Notes: a model not told the origin generated them from the letters alone. 64,000 nt of DNA from an uncultured Mucispirillum sp. (GCA_944324495.1 CALUWN010000001.1:1-64000); one strand, 5' to 3'. Counted from the first letter of the stretch, positions 8,677 through 18,098 are shown. Made by a program: numbers and translations.

Positions 8677-9380
8677 AAAAATTTTTAGTATTAGCTATAG
8701 TATTATTTAGCTTATCATCATATGCACAAGAATATTCTGATGAAGAAATAGAAAAGTTTGAAAAAATGTGTATAGAACAGAATAAGCAGGAAAAGACAGC
8801 ATATGATACGAACCATAAAAATGATTACAAGGTTAAAGATAAATATAAATTTTTTTGTGAAGATGATGCCGTCTATCAAATAAAGCCATTTGGTAAAAAT
8901 AAAGAGTATTTATTAGTATTATGTCAAGAAATAGGTGGGCTTCATTACAGCTTTTATGAGGGAGCAGATATTAGTGATGATGGAATACCCAACTGTGATA
9001 AATATGCTAATATGAGAGCATCTTTAGCAGTATGGAAAAAGAATAGTCAAGGCATATTTGAAGATATATTATACAGACCAGCATTAGGCAGTGCAAATGG
9101 ATATGAAAGAGCATCTATGTATTCTAATATTACTGTAAAGGATAATTATTTTACAGTAGAATATTATCAAGAACCATCATATGTAGATGACTATTATACT
9201 TTCAGAGAAAAAGACGGAGAAATTTATCTTCATAGAATATCATCTACAGAATATACAGAAGGAGATACTGGAGTAAAAAGTGAAGTTATAGTAGATTATC
9301 AGTATAAAAAAGGTGATAAACTTATAAATATAAAAGATTTTAAAGGTTATAATTCCAATGATGGAATAATATATAAATAA
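8673..9380 (+). CDS. Secreted protein of unknown function (second of three)
   Basis: The family is not recognised. The signal peptide MKKFLVLAIVLFSLSSYA is nearly identical in protein and DNA to those of its two neighbours. The mature part (about 217 residues) has several cysteines (MCIEQ, FFCEDD, LCQEIGG, NCDK) that suggest two disulfides and a periplasmic or surface location. The second half is rich in Tyr and alternates hydrophobic residues, compatible with beta structure. The start overlaps the preceding stop by four bases. Confidence 0.75.
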   Translation: MKKFLVLAIVLFSLSSYAQEYSDEEIEKFEKMCIEQNKQEKTAYDTNHKNDYKVKDKYKFFCEDDAVYQIKPFGKNKEYLLVLCQEIGGLHYSFYEGADISDDGIPNCDKYANMRASLAVWKKNSQGIFEDILYRPALGSANGYERASMYSNITVKDNYFTVEYYQEPSYVDDYYTFREKDGEIYLHRISSTEYTEGDTGVKSEVIVDYQYKKGDKLINIKDFKGYNSNDGIIYK

Positions 9381-9406
9381 ATGATTTACTATATAAGAGG
9401 TGATTG

Positions 9407-9856
9407 ATGAAAAAATTTTTAGTGTTATTTATATTATTACTGCCAGTATATGTGTTTGCTTCTTCAAATAATGCAGGGGCAGAATGTAATAAGTTTTATA
9501 GTATTACAAAGCAGAGTAATAACTATATTAGGTATGTAGCAAAAATTCCTGATTATCCAGATGAAGATGTTTTTGAAACAATGTGGAATATAGACTGCAA
9601 AAATAATAAAGTATTTTTTACAGGTGGAATATTTGAAAGGGAATATACATTAGATAAGCATACTTATGATAAAAAAAGTAAAGAATATATAATAAGTATA
9701 TCTGGTGAAGAAGAAGGGACATTATCTAACTACATATTAAAGATAAAGTATATTGATGATGATAAAGCATACGTTTATGGATATTACCAAGATAAAGCAG
9801 ATGATACTAATATATATACCATTATGCCAAATAAATATAAATTAGTAAAAGAGTAA
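9407..9856 (+). CDS. Small secreted protein of unknown function (third of three)
   Basis: A 149-residue product with signal peptide MKKFLVLFILLLPVYVFA and a mature domain of about 130 residues that looks beta-rich (alternating polar and hydrophobic residues). Two cysteines (ECNKF and DCKNN) may pair. I choose ATG 9407 over the TTG at 9404 because GAGGTG (9397-9402) is better spaced. It follows the second gene by 26 bases and probably ends the transcript. No known family could be assigned. Confidence 0.72.
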   Translation: MKKFLVLFILLLPVYVFASSNNAGAECNKFYSITKQSNNYIRYVAKIPDYPDEDVFETMWNIDCKNNKVFFTGGIFEREYTLDKHTYDKKSKEYIISISGEEEGTLSNYILKIKYIDDDKAYVYGYYQDKADDTNIYTIMPNKYKLVKE

Positions 9857-9909
9857 GTAAAATAGTTTTTTATATATTCTAAAAAAATATATATTTTTTA
9901 TAAAAATGC

Positions 9910-9940
9910 TTGTAATATAAATATATATGTGATATATACT
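9910..9940 (+). promoter_or_regulatory. Probable promoter for rpsO-pnp
   Basis: TTGTAA (9910-9915) with TATATA at 17 bases or TATACT (9935-9940) at 19 bases. The region is AT-rich, so the exact -10 is uncertain. Confidence 0.4.
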
Positions 9941-9959
9941 TAACTTTTGGAGGTGCCTG

Positions 9960-10229
9960 ATGGCAATAGATAAAGATAAGAAACAGTCAGTTATTGACAG
10001 TTACAAACAACATGATGGAGATACTGGTTCTCCAGAAGTGCAGGTTGCATTACTTACTGCACGTATTGAGTATTTAAATGAACACTTTAAATCTCACCCA
10101 AAAGACCACCACTCTCGCCGTGGTTTATTAATGCTTGTTGGTAAAAGACGTAAACTTTTAGATTATCTTAAAAAGAAAAGTTTCCCACGTTATCGCTCAT
10201 TAATTGAGTCTTTAGGCATAAGGAAGTAG
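9960..10229 (+). CDS. rpsO: 30S ribosomal protein S15
   Basis: S15 is a primary binder of the 16S rRNA central domain. The 89-residue product has the full family signature: [37 protein letters not shown], here split as [14 protein letters not shown], then [11 protein letters not shown], then [10 protein letters not shown] strong GGAGGTG ribosome site precedes the ATG. The rpsO-pnp pairing, with four bases between the genes, is the order conserved across most bacteria. Confidence 0.97.
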   Translation: MAIDKDKKQSVIDSYKQHDGDTGSPEVQVALLTARIEYLNEHFKSHPKDHHSRRGLLMLVGKRRKLLDYLKKKSFPRYRSLIESLGIRK

Positions 10230-10233
10230 TTAA

Positions 10234-12375
10234 ATGGAAAAAAATATTCATTCCTATGAAATAAGCTTACCGGGTTGTGCTGAGCCTATTATTTTTGAAA
10301 CAGGCTGGAAAGCAAAACAAGCTAACGGAAGTATATGGATAAAACAAGGTGGCACAGTAGTTTTAGTTACTGCTGTTGCAGGTAAAGCACCTGAAGCTTA
10401 TCAAGATTTTTTCCCACTTACTGTTAACTATGCTGAGAAAATGTATTCTGTGGGTAAAATCCCGGGTGGATATGTTAAAAGAGAAACTAAACCAAGCGAC
10501 AGGGAAACTTTAATCTCTCGCTTAATTGACCGTCCTTTACGTCCTTTATTTGATGACGGTTACCGTAATGAGACTCAGGTGGTGGCTACAGTTTTGTCGG
10601 CTGATGGCAATGGTCTGCCTGATATTCTGGCGTTAAATGCGGCTAGTGCTGCGTTGATGATTTCCGACATACCTTTTAGTATGGCAGTTGGCGGAGTTCG
10701 TATTGGTAAACTTAATGGGGAGTTGCTTGTAAACCCACCTGTTGAATTACATGAAAAACTTGATATGAATATAGTTGTAGCAGGTACGAAAGACGCTATT
10801 GCAATGGTAGAAGCCGGTATGAACGGCGTAACTGAAGAAGAAGTTATTGAAGCTCTTGAGTATGGTCATGAGCAGATAAAAAAACTTGTTGAAGTTCAGG
10901 AAAGAATGGCATCAGAAATAGGCAAGCCGCAAATGGAATATACTGATTTCTCATTACCAAAAGATTTAGTTCAACAGGCATATGATAAATTTGGTGCAGC
11001 TTTTAAAGATGCTTTTGCAGTAAAAGGCAAGCTTGAATCCTATGAAGCTATCGACAAGGTTAAAGAAGATTATTTGGCCTATGTTGTGGAAACTTATGGC
11101 GAAGATGAGTTTGAAGCAAACAAAGGAATTTATAAAGATATTGCAAAAGAAGTAGAAAAAATCGTTTTTAGAAACTCACTTGTTAAAACTCATAAACGGG
11201 CAGACGGCAGGGCATTAGATGAAATACGCCCTATTGATATTGAAGTAGGTGTACTGCCTATGGCTCACGGTTCTGCTCTTTTTACAAGAGGTGAAACTCA
11301 AGCTTTAGTTGTAGCTACTCTTGGCTCTAAAAGCGACAGCCAAACTTTAGAAAGCATTGAGGGTGTATCATCTAAATCATTTATGCTTCAGTATAACTTT
11401 CCACCATTTTCTGTTGGTGAAGTTGGCAGAATTGGTGCTCCGGGCAGACGTGAAATCGGTCATGGTGCATTAGCAGAGCGTGCATTATCTGCAGTTGTAC
11501 CAAATGACAGCAATTTTCCATATACTGTAAGAGTGGTATCTGAAATATTAGAATCTAACGGTTCATCATCTATGGCTACTGTTTGCGGTGGTGCATTATC
11601 TATGATGGATGCAGGCCTTCAAATAACTGCTCCTGTGGCAGGTGTTGCTATGGGTCTTGTTATGGAAGATGATGGTGATTACGTTGTATTAACAGATATT
11701 ATGGGTCTTGAAGACCATTTAGGTGATATGGACTTTAAAGTGGCAGGTACTGAAACTGGTATTACTGCACTTCAAATGGATATTAAAATCAAAGGCTTAT
11801 CTAAAGAGATATTAACAAAAGCATTATCTCAGGCAAAAGAGGGCAGGCTCTTTATTTTAAATAAATATAAAGAAGTTCTTGCTGAGCCTAGAAAAGAGTT
11901 AAACCCAAATGCTCCTAGAGTTTTTGTTATGAATATAAACCCTGATAAAACTGGTGCATTAATTGGGCCACAGGGTAAAAATATTAAAGCAATTGTAGAA
12001 GCAACCGGGGCAAGTATTGATATACTTGACGGTGGCGTTGTTAATATTTTTGGTAAAAACCAGCAGGTAATAGAAAATGCTGTTAATATGATAGAAGCAA
12101 CAATTGCAGAAGCAGTAGTTGGCAAAACATATACAGCAACTGTTAAAAAAGTAATGGAATACGGTGCATTTGTGGAAATACTCCCGGGTCTTGAAGGTTT
12201 ATTACACGTTTCTCAATATGCTCATGAAAGAATACCATCTATTGCAGACTACTTAAAAGTAGGTGATAAAGTAGATGTTATGTATATGGGTAAAGATAGA
12301 AACGGTAGAATGGAGCTTTCAAGAAAAGCACTTTTACCAAAACCAGAAAAATCAGAAAAAACTGAAGAAAATTAA
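10234..12375 (+). CDS. pnp: Polyribonucleotide nucleotidyltransferase (PNPase)
   Basis: PNPase degrades RNA 3' to 5' by phosphorolysis and can add tails. The 713-residue product shows two RNase PH cores (about 12-145 and 320-535) separated by a helical linker, then a KH domain (about 555-615, with IGPQGKNIKAIVEATGA) and an S1 domain (about 620-690, with KVMEYGAFVEILPGLEGLLHVS). GETQALVVATLGS and the second-core SMATVCGG segment mark the active half. Length and order are standard. The ATG lies behind AAGGAAG, four bases after rpsO, and a strong terminator follows. Confidence 0.97.
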   Translation: MEKNIHSYEISLPGCAEPIIFETGWKAKQANGSIWIKQGGTVVLVTAVAGKAPEAYQDFFPLTVNYAEKMYSVGKIPGGYVKRETKPSDRETLISRLIDRPLRPLFDDGYRNETQVVATVLSADGNGLPDILALNAASAALMISDIPFSMAVGGVRIGKLNGELLVNPPVELHEKLDMNIVVAGTKDAIAMVEAGMNGVTEEEVIEALEYGHEQIKKLVEVQERMASEIGKPQMEYTDFSLPKDLVQQAYDKFGAAFKDAFAVKGKLESYEAIDKVKEDYLAYVVETYGEDEFEANKGIYKDIAKEVEKIVFRNSLVKTHKRADGRALDEIRPIDIEVGVLPMAHGSALFTRGETQALVVATLGSKSDSQTLESIEGVSSKSFMLQYNFPPFSVGEVGRIGAPGRREIGHGALAERALSAVVPNDSNFPYTVRVVSEILESNGSSSMATVCGGALSMMDAGLQITAPVAGVAMGLVMEDDGDYVVLTDIMGLEDHLGDMDFKVAGTETGITALQMDIKIKGLSKEILTKALSQAKEGRLFILNKYKEVLAEPRKELNPNAPRVFVMNINPDKTGALIGPQGKNIKAIVEATGASIDILDGGVVNIFGKNQQVIENAVNMIEATIAEAVVGKTYTATVKKVMEYGAFVEILPGLEGLLHVSQYAHERIPSIADYLKVGDKVDVMYMGKDRNGRMELSRKALLPKPEKSEKTEEN

Positions 12376-12383
12376 AATAAATA

Positions 12384-12412
12384 AACCCCATTTATTTAAT
12401 AAATGGGGTTTT
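12384..12412. terminator. Bidirectional terminator between pnp and the convergent Tat protein gene
   Basis: AAACCCCATTTATT pairs with AATAAATGGGGTTT; T runs follow on both strands. The 13-bp core AACCCCATTTATT also forms the stem of the hairpin at 49899-49941. Confidence 0.85.
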
Positions 12413-12434
12413 GCTATATCTTTTTTATATTTTT

Positions 12435-12935
12435 TTACAGCACTACTTCTTTTCTTGAACCGTCTTTATTAGTAATAAAAACGATACCAGTTTTATAATT
12501 ATATTGAGCCATATTTTCTACTTTTATTTTATTACCATTTTTACTGATTAATGCATAATCTTTTTCATAGCTAATATTAATATCTCCAATTTTAATATTA
12601 AGGCTGTCCATTTTACTTTGTGATGGGCTGATTTGTATATAATCATAAGATTTTGCAGCAAGTACATCTTTACCATTATTTAAGATAAAGTTATCATCAG
12701 CATTTACAGATATATCTTTATTATTGTATTTAATAATAGATATATCTTGTGATATTGTCTTTTTAGTTTTATCATGGCTTTGAATAGCAAGGTTTAATGT
12801 AGCATTATTACCATGCAGTGCTACTTTTTTGCTTTCATTTGCATAGCTGTCATTAATACTTACAGATAATAATGCAGCCAATGAAAATGCTGATATAGTA
12901 ACAGCTTTCATAAAATTTCTTCTAATTATATTCAT
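12435..12935 (-). CDS. Small Tat-exported protein of unknown function
   Basis: The N-terminus IIRRNFMKAVTISAFSLAALL has a twin-arginine motif (RRNFMK) followed by a hydrophobic segment and a probable cleavage near DSYANE. The mature part (about 130 residues) is polar and beta-like with no cysteine, and I recognise no family. Tat export of such a small protein, with no visible cofactor ligands, is unusual. It may be folded before export or travel with a partner. It runs convergently into pnp, sharing the terminator between them. Confidence 0.7.
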   Translation of the reverse strand: MNIIRRNFMKAVTISAFSLAALLSVSINDSYANESKKVALHGNNATLNLAIQSHDKTKKTISQDISIIKYNNKDISVNADDNFILNNGKDVLAAKSYDYIQISPSQSKMDSLNIKIGDINISYEKDYALISKNGNKIKVENMAQYNYKTGIVFITNKDGSRKEVVL

Positions 12936-13060
12936 ATTATCCCCCTATGGTGTTTTATAGGGCTAATATAGAGTAAATGATAATTAATATCAATATTGAT
13001 ATGTAATATAAAATATAAATTATTGTTATTACTAGATAATTTATTTAGTAAACACTAAAA

Positions 13061-13435
13061 CTATTTTTCAATAAATTTCATATTACCAATTCTTAATTCT
13101 TTGCCTTTTAAATTTATTTTATTTGATGCTTCTAAACTTTTTATATAGTCTTCTTCCATTTTCATAATTTTTTCAGGACCAGCCATTTTAGTTCTGCCAA
13201 TATTTGATATTTTAATGGTGTTGCCAATTACTTCAATAGTGCCAAAATATCTATTTACTCCAGCAAAACCGTTTATTTTGCCGCTGTCAATTGTAAGTGT
13301 TATTTGGCTGTCTTTATATGGGGCAACCATGCTGTATGTTTTACCACTGGCATTTTTTATGGTGGTATTCACATCAAAACTGCTTTGGCAGGCAAATAAG
13401 AAAAGAGAAAGTGTAACTATTATTAATTTATTCAT
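13061..13435 (-). CDS. META/HslJ-like lipoprotein
   Basis: A 124-residue product with a lipoprotein signal (LSLFLFACQSS, acylated C16). The mature domain resembles META/HslJ: GFAGVNRYFGTIEV corresponds to the family GxxGCNxYxG block, here with Val in place of Cys, and IGRTKMAGPEKIMKMEEDYIKSLE to the TxMAC-like helix, with Gly in place of Cys. HslJ-family proteins sit in the outer membrane and are linked to stress resistance; the function here is unknown. GAGGG lies just before the ATG. It is separated by 125 bases from the next minus-strand gene. Confidence 0.75.
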   Translation of the reverse strand: MNKLIIVTLSLFLFACQSSFDVNTTIKNASGKTYSMVAPYKDSQITLTIDSGKINGFAGVNRYFGTIEVIGNTIKISNIGRTKMAGPEKIMKMEEDYIKSLEASNKINLKGKELRIGNMKFIEK

Positions 13436-13531
13436 AAACCCTCACAAATATAGTATTTATATTAATATACATTAATAATATATTTTTTAAAATACATATT
13501 TTAAAAATTTATATTCAATTAATGAAATAGC

Positions 13532-13560
13532 TTGATTTTTTTCAAATTATGCTAGATAAT
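13532..13560 (+). promoter_or_regulatory. Probable promoter for dut
   Basis: TTGATT (13532-13537), 17 bases, GATAAT (13555-13560). The sequence TGCTAGATA here also occurs at the alaS promoter (45225-45252). Confidence 0.5.
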
Positions 13561-13596
13561 ACCTTTTGTATTCTTTAAAAAACGAAGTGGAATATT

Positions 13597-14031
13597 ATGG
13601 ATAAGATAAATATAAATATTAAAGTTGAAGATGAAAGCCTTATGCCAAGTTATGAAACATTAGGCTCTGCAGGTGCTGATTTAAAAGCAAATGAAGAAGG
13701 CGTATTAATGCCGGGGCAGCGTAAGCTTATTAAAACAGGAATAAGCATAGAACTTCCAGCAGGTTATGAAGCTCAAGTTAGGCCAAGGAGCGGGCTTGCT
13801 TTAAAACACGGTATATCAATGGTTAATACCCCGGGTACTATTGACAGTGATTACAGGGGTGAAATAGGTGTTATATTAATTAATCATGGGGATGCACCCT
13901 TTGAATATAAAAAAGGTGATAGAATAGCTCAGCTTGTAATAGCAAGGTATTCTAGAGCTGAATTTCAAATCTGCAGCTCACTTTCTGAAACAGAAAGGGG
14001 CAGTGGCGGGTTTGGTCATACTGGTAAATAA
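13597..14031 (+). CDS. dut: Deoxyuridine 5'-triphosphate nucleotidohydrolase (dUTPase)
   Basis: Trimeric dUTPase hydrolyses dUTP to dUMP and pyrophosphate, keeping uracil out of DNA and feeding thymidylate synthesis. The five motifs are readable: AGADLKA (1), [11 protein letters not shown] (2), [13 protein letters not shown] (3), GDRIAQLVI (4) and [11 protein letters not shown] (5). The length of 144 is typical. It supplies dUMP for the ThyX encoded at 51173. The gene begins 36 bases after its -10 box and lies 39 bases upstream of glgP. Confidence 0.95.
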   Translation: MDKININIKVEDESLMPSYETLGSAGADLKANEEGVLMPGQRKLIKTGISIELPAGYEAQVRPRSGLALKHGISMVNTPGTIDSDYRGEIGVILINHGDAPFEYKKGDRIAQLVIARYSRAEFQICSSLSETERGSGGFGHTGK

Positions 14032-14070
14032 AATTAAATTAAATATAATATCTTTGAATATGGAGGAAGA

Positions 14071-16608
14071 ATGAATATTCGTGAGTATGAGGTAAAAGTT
14101 AAGCTGCCTAAAGAGCTTAAGCCATTAGAAACAATGGCATACAATTTGTGGTTTGCATGGAACTCTCCTGCCACAGCATTATATAAAAATATTAATGAAA
14201 AATTATGGGAAGAATCTGAACACAATCCACTTGCTATAATTTCTGCATTAACTCAAGAAGATTGTAAAAAATTAATTGATGATGATGTATTTATGGCAAA
14301 CTTAAATGATGTTTACCAAGATTTTGAACAATATATGACTTTACCTAAATGGTTTAAAAAAGCTCATAAAAATGCATCTGATATGCTTGTTGCATATTTT
14401 TCAGCAGAATATGGTATTCATGAATCAGTTCAGTTATATTCTGGCGGTTTAGGTATTTTATCTGGTGACCACTGTAAGTCCACTTCAGATATGGGTATAC
14501 CATTAGTTGCTGTTGGTTTATTATATAGAAATGGTTATTTCCACCAATACATGAGCTCTGACGGCTGGCAGCAGGAACGCTATCCTTACAACGAATTTTA
14601 CCTTATGCCTTTAACTAGAGCTACTGATAAAAACGGTAAAGAAGTCCTTTTAGAAATGAAAATCGGCGAACGCAATGTTAAAATCAGAGTTTGGAAATTA
14701 AAAGTTGGTTTAATGGAAATCATTCTTTTAGATACTGATGTGCCAGAAAACCACCCAGATGATAGAATTATTACTGGTAAATTATACGACGGTGACAGCA
14801 ATATGCGTATCCGTCAAGAAATTGTTTTAGGTGTTGCAGGTGTTAGAGCCTTAGCTGCTATCGGCTTAAATCCTACAGTTTATCACTTAAACGAAGGCCA
14901 CCCTGCATTTGTTTCTATTGAACGTTTAAAACAATTAATAGAAAACGGTATGGATTTCCGCCTTGCAACTGAAGTAGTTCGTAAAAGTACACTTTTTACA
15001 ACTCACACTCCAGTTCCTGCTGGTTTTGACGTATTTAGTATTGATCAAATTAAACAATATTTAAGCGGTATATATGAACCTGTAGGCATTAACTTAAATA
15101 TGCTTATGAGCTTTGGTAGAAAAGATAGAAGCAATACTAACGAACCATTTAATATGGCAGTTTGCGGTATTAACCTTTCTACTTACAGAAATGGTGTAAG
15201 TAAACTTCATGGCGAAGTAAGCAGGGAAATGTTCCATTCTATGTGGTCTCAGGCTATTTTATCACAAGTACCAATAGGCCATGTAACAAACGGTGTGCAT
15301 TTACCAACATTTATGTCAAGCGATATGAAAAATATGTTATCAAGATATGTTTCTGAAGACTGGGCATCAAAACCATATGATTTTGATATTTGGGAAAAAG
15401 TATCTAATATTCCTGATAACGTGCTTTTTGATATGAAACGTAACCAAAGGGAAAGTCTTGTATCTTTTATCCGCAGGACTATGAAAGAAACTATTAGAAA
15501 AAATGGCGGCAGTGCAAGCGAGCTTTTAGCTGCTGATGATATATTAAACCCTAATGCATTAACAATAGGTTTTGCAAGACGTTTTGCTACATACAAACGT
15601 GGCTATCTCTTATTTATGGATGAAGAAAGGTTAAAAAGACTTTTCAGCAACCCTGATAGACCTATCCAGTTTATTATTGCAGGTAAAGCTCACCCTAAAG
15701 ATAATGAAGGTAAAGAAATTATCAAAAAAATCATACATATTGCTAAAAAACCAGAATTCCGCAAACATATTGTGTTTATAGAAGACTACGATATAGAAGT
15801 AGCACGCTATATGACAAGAGGTGTGGATATTTGGTTAAATAACCCTAGAAGACCAATGGAAGCATCAGGTACATCTGGTATGAAAGCAAGTGCCAATGGT
15901 GCATTAAACTTATCTATCTTAGATGGCTGGTGGGATGAAGGCTTTAACTCTAAAAACGGTTGGGCAATCGGTGCTGGTGAAGAGTATCCAGACAGCGGCT
16001 ACCAAGACTATGTGGAAAGTATGGAAATATATAACACATTAGAAAAAGATATTATCCCATTATTCTATGCAACAGATAAATCTGGTATGCCTAGAGAATG
16101 GTTGAAAATGGTAAAAGAAAATTTAAGAACTGTACCAAGCTACTTTAACACTTCAAGAATGTTAATGGATTATGCAAACCAGTACTATGTACCACTTCAT
16201 GAACTGCAAAAAGAATTTAATGCAAATAACCATGAAGAAGCAAAACATTATTTAGACTGGTATAACCAAATATTAGACAGGTGGGATGGTATATCATTCA
16301 TCAGCTCTGATATTGATGCACCAAAAGGCTTTGTACCGGGTGAAACAGTTAAATTTACTGCAAAAGTAAATACAAATGGCACAGCAGCTGAGCATTTAGG
16401 TGTGTTTGCTGTTGTGGAATATGACGGAGAAAGTGGCAGCTTAAAAGACCCTGAATTTATCCGTTTAAATAACGAAAAAGGCAGCGATACTTTTTCAGCG
16501 TCATATTCGCTTACTCGCTCTGGTAAATTAAAAGTTGGGTTTTTAGTGACACCGTTCCATAGATTTCTTAAAAACCCATTTGAATTAAATAAAGCTAGAT
16601 GGGCGTAA
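14071..16608 (+). CDS. glgP: Alpha-glucan phosphorylase (GT35, DUF3417 type)
   Basis: This enzyme phosphorolyses alpha-1,4-glucan to glucose 1-phosphate using pyridoxal phosphate. The 845-residue product starts with the DUF3417 module (about 10-95, ETMAYNLWFAWNSPATALY) that marks the bacterial and archaeal short phosphorylase class. It then has the catalytic core with HLNEGHPAFV, HTPVPAGFD, FARRFATYKRG and the PLP site GTSGMKASANGALN, where the Schiff-base lysine is K605. The C-terminal 90 residues form a beta module typical of this class. GGAGGAAG precedes the ATG. The thioesterase gene at 16610 begins at its stop. Confidence 0.93.
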   Translation: MNIREYEVKVKLPKELKPLETMAYNLWFAWNSPATALYKNINEKLWEESEHNPLAIISALTQEDCKKLIDDDVFMANLNDVYQDFEQYMTLPKWFKKAHKNASDMLVAYFSAEYGIHESVQLYSGGLGILSGDHCKSTSDMGIPLVAVGLLYRNGYFHQYMSSDGWQQERYPYNEFYLMPLTRATDKNGKEVLLEMKIGERNVKIRVWKLKVGLMEIILLDTDVPENHPDDRIITGKLYDGDSNMRIRQEIVLGVAGVRALAAIGLNPTVYHLNEGHPAFVSIERLKQLIENGMDFRLATEVVRKSTLFTTHTPVPAGFDVFSIDQIKQYLSGIYEPVGINLNMLMSFGRKDRSNTNEPFNMAVCGINLSTYRNGVSKLHGEVSREMFHSMWSQAILSQVPIGHVTNGVHLPTFMSSDMKNMLSRYVSEDWASKPYDFDIWEKVSNIPDNVLFDMKRNQRESLVSFIRRTMKETIRKNGGSASELLAADDILNPNALTIGFARRFATYKRGYLLFMDEERLKRLFSNPDRPIQFIIAGKAHPKDNEGKEIIKKIIHIAKKPEFRKHIVFIEDYDIEVARYMTRGVDIWLNNPRRPMEASGTSGMKASANGALNLSILDGWWDEGFNSKNGWAIGAGEEYPDSGYQDYVESMEIYNTLEKDIIPLFYATDKSGMPREWLKMVKENLRTVPSYFNTSRMLMDYANQYYVPLHELQKEFNANNHEEAKHYLDWYNQILDRWDGISFISSDIDAPKGFVPGETVKFTAKVNTNGTAAEHLGVFAVVEYDGESGSLKDPEFIRLNNEKGSDTFSASYSLTRSGKLKVGFLVTPFHRFLKNPFELNKARWA

Positions 16609-16609
16609 T

Positions 16610-17113
16610 ATGAGCGAAAAACTGTATTTACCATATTCAGACGGCTGTTTTGTATGCGGCCATAGTAATGTTCATGGACTTCAAGTGCAGTTTTATGTTG
16701 AAGATAACAGTGTTCGGGTGGATTTAAACTTCGCCCGACACTTTAATAGTTTTCCAAATATAACTCACGGTGGTATTTTATCATCAATACTTGATGAGGC
16801 TATGGGCTGGTCTGCTTTTATTTTTTCAGATATCGAAACGTTCCTTTTTACAAGGGAACTTACAGTTACATATAAACGTAATGCACCAATAGGCGAGCCT
16901 TTACTGCTGATAGCAGAGTTTGTTGGTGCAGAGCGTGGCGGTATGTTTTCCACAAAAGGAAAGATTGTGGATATGGATGGCAAGATAATAACAGCATCAA
17001 AAGGGTTGTTTTTCCCAACATCTAAGGAAAAAATGATGGAAACGGTGGCACATCTTTCATTTTTAGATGAGCTAACCTATCATCCTAAAGCTATTAAATA
17101 TTGTAAATTATAA
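16610..17113 (+). CDS. PaaI-type hotdog thioesterase
   Basis: The 167-residue protein has the hotdog thioesterase pattern: CFVCGHSNVHGLQV at the N-terminus, then NITHGGILSSILDEAMGW, where HGG and D/E carry the catalytic residues, and RELTVTYKRNAPIGEPL in the last strand. It probably hydrolyses an acyl-CoA; the substrate is unknown. The gene begins immediately after glgP with no proper gap, so it is probably cotranscribed with it. A terminator follows within ten bases of the stop. Confidence 0.85.
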   Translation: MSEKLYLPYSDGCFVCGHSNVHGLQVQFYVEDNSVRVDLNFARHFNSFPNITHGGILSSILDEAMGWSAFIFSDIETFLFTRELTVTYKRNAPIGEPLLLIAEFVGAERGGMFSTKGKIVDMDGKIITASKGLFFPTSKEKMMETVAHLSFLDELTYHPKAIKYCKL

Positions 17114-17117
17114 TATA

Positions 17118-17145
17118 AACCCGTTTTTTAAAACGGGTTTTTTTT
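17118..17145 (+). terminator. Intrinsic terminator after the thioesterase gene
   Basis: AAACCCGTTTT pairs with AAAACGGGTTT, followed by eight T residues. Its tail directly precedes the ribosome site of the next gene. Confidence 0.85.
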
Positions 17146-17155
17146 GGGAGATTAT

Positions 17156-18058
17156 ATGATTTATTATGCAGAAATCTTAAACAGGTTTGATTTTGCAGAA
17201 GCTGATATGGAATATATAATATCCATTAAAGATAAAATGGAATCACTGGAGCAATCATTTATAAGTGATGTTATAAAATATTTGCAGAAAGATAAACTTT
17301 TTATATCAGAATACGGCAGTATTCTTGATAAATTAAATATGGAAAAGCTAAAACTTTGGTATCAAGGTGTAATCAGTGGCAAATTAAATGGATATTTCAG
17401 TGAATTTGTAAGCGATTTTAATTTACACCAAGTGCCACGCGGTGGGTTTTCTGGGGAAAGAATATCAGAATTATTTAACTATATACGCATATGGTTTCAA
17501 AATAAATTAATAGAAATCTCAGAATGTGAGTGGGAGTATAAAGGTATCTTACAGGCATATACTAAAGTGATAAATGCAGCAGTTTATGTAACAATGAATA
17601 CGTATGTACCACGAGATAAATCTACCAGCCATACTTCAAAAATGAAAAATAAAATATTAAAATGGGCAGAAAAAGCATCTTTAATAACACATTCTATGCT
17701 TTTAGTTTTCTTAATCATAATGACAGTTGCAGGCGTTGGGTTTTTTATATGGAGCTTGTGGGATTTAAAAGGTGTAGCACCAGATAAATTATTTGTTACA
17801 GCCTTAGGCTCATTACTTGTATTATGGGTATTAATTGAGCTTATTAATTCAGAAATACAGATGTTAAAAGGTGATAAGTTTAAAATCAGTATATTTGTAG
17901 GGGTTGTATTAATTGCATTTATTCGTGAAGTATTGATTATGACATTGAAACATGATGCAGGTAATATGAAAACTATGATAATGATGCTAGGCGGTATATT
18001 AGTTTTAGGTGTTACCTACTGGCTGCTTGCAAAATCTGAAGAAAAAAACAAACATTAA
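17156..18058 (+). CDS. Globin-like sensor domain fused to PsiE-family membrane domain
   Basis: The N-terminal 160 residues look like the helical protoglobin or globin-coupled-sensor domain: RFDFAEADMEYI, then KLWYQGVISGKL, then the F-helix region DFNLHQVPRGGFSGERI, where the His could be the proximal haem ligand. The C-terminal part (about 175-295) has four membrane helices matching PsiE (phosphate-starvation-inducible) proteins, especially LLVLWVLIELIN followed by FKISIFVGVVLIAFIREVLI. I choose ATG 17156, five bases after GGGAG, over an in-frame TTG at 17144 that would overlap the ribosome site. A role as a membrane-bound gas or redox sensor is an inference. Confidence 0.65.
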   Translation: MIYYAEILNRFDFAEADMEYIISIKDKMESLEQSFISDVIKYLQKDKLFISEYGSILDKLNMEKLKLWYQGVISGKLNGYFSEFVSDFNLHQVPRGGFSGERISELFNYIRIWFQNKLIEISECEWEYKGILQAYTKVINAAVYVTMNTYVPRDKSTSHTSKMKNKILKWAEKASLITHSMLLVFLIIMTVAGVGFFIWSLWDLKGVAPDKLFVTALGSLLVLWVLIELINSEIQMLKGDKFKISIFVGVVLIAFIREVLIMTLKHDAGNMKTMIMMLGGILVLGVTYWLLAKSEEKNKH

Positions 18059-18071
18059 TAGTATAAATGAA

Positions 18072-18098
18072 AAAAGCAGGGTATAAACCCTGCTTTTA
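18072..18098. terminator. Bidirectional terminator
   Basis: AAAAGCAGGGT pairs with ACCCTGCTTTT, lying between the convergent globin-PsiE gene and the GNAT gene. T-rich flanks occur on both strands. Confidence 0.85.
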
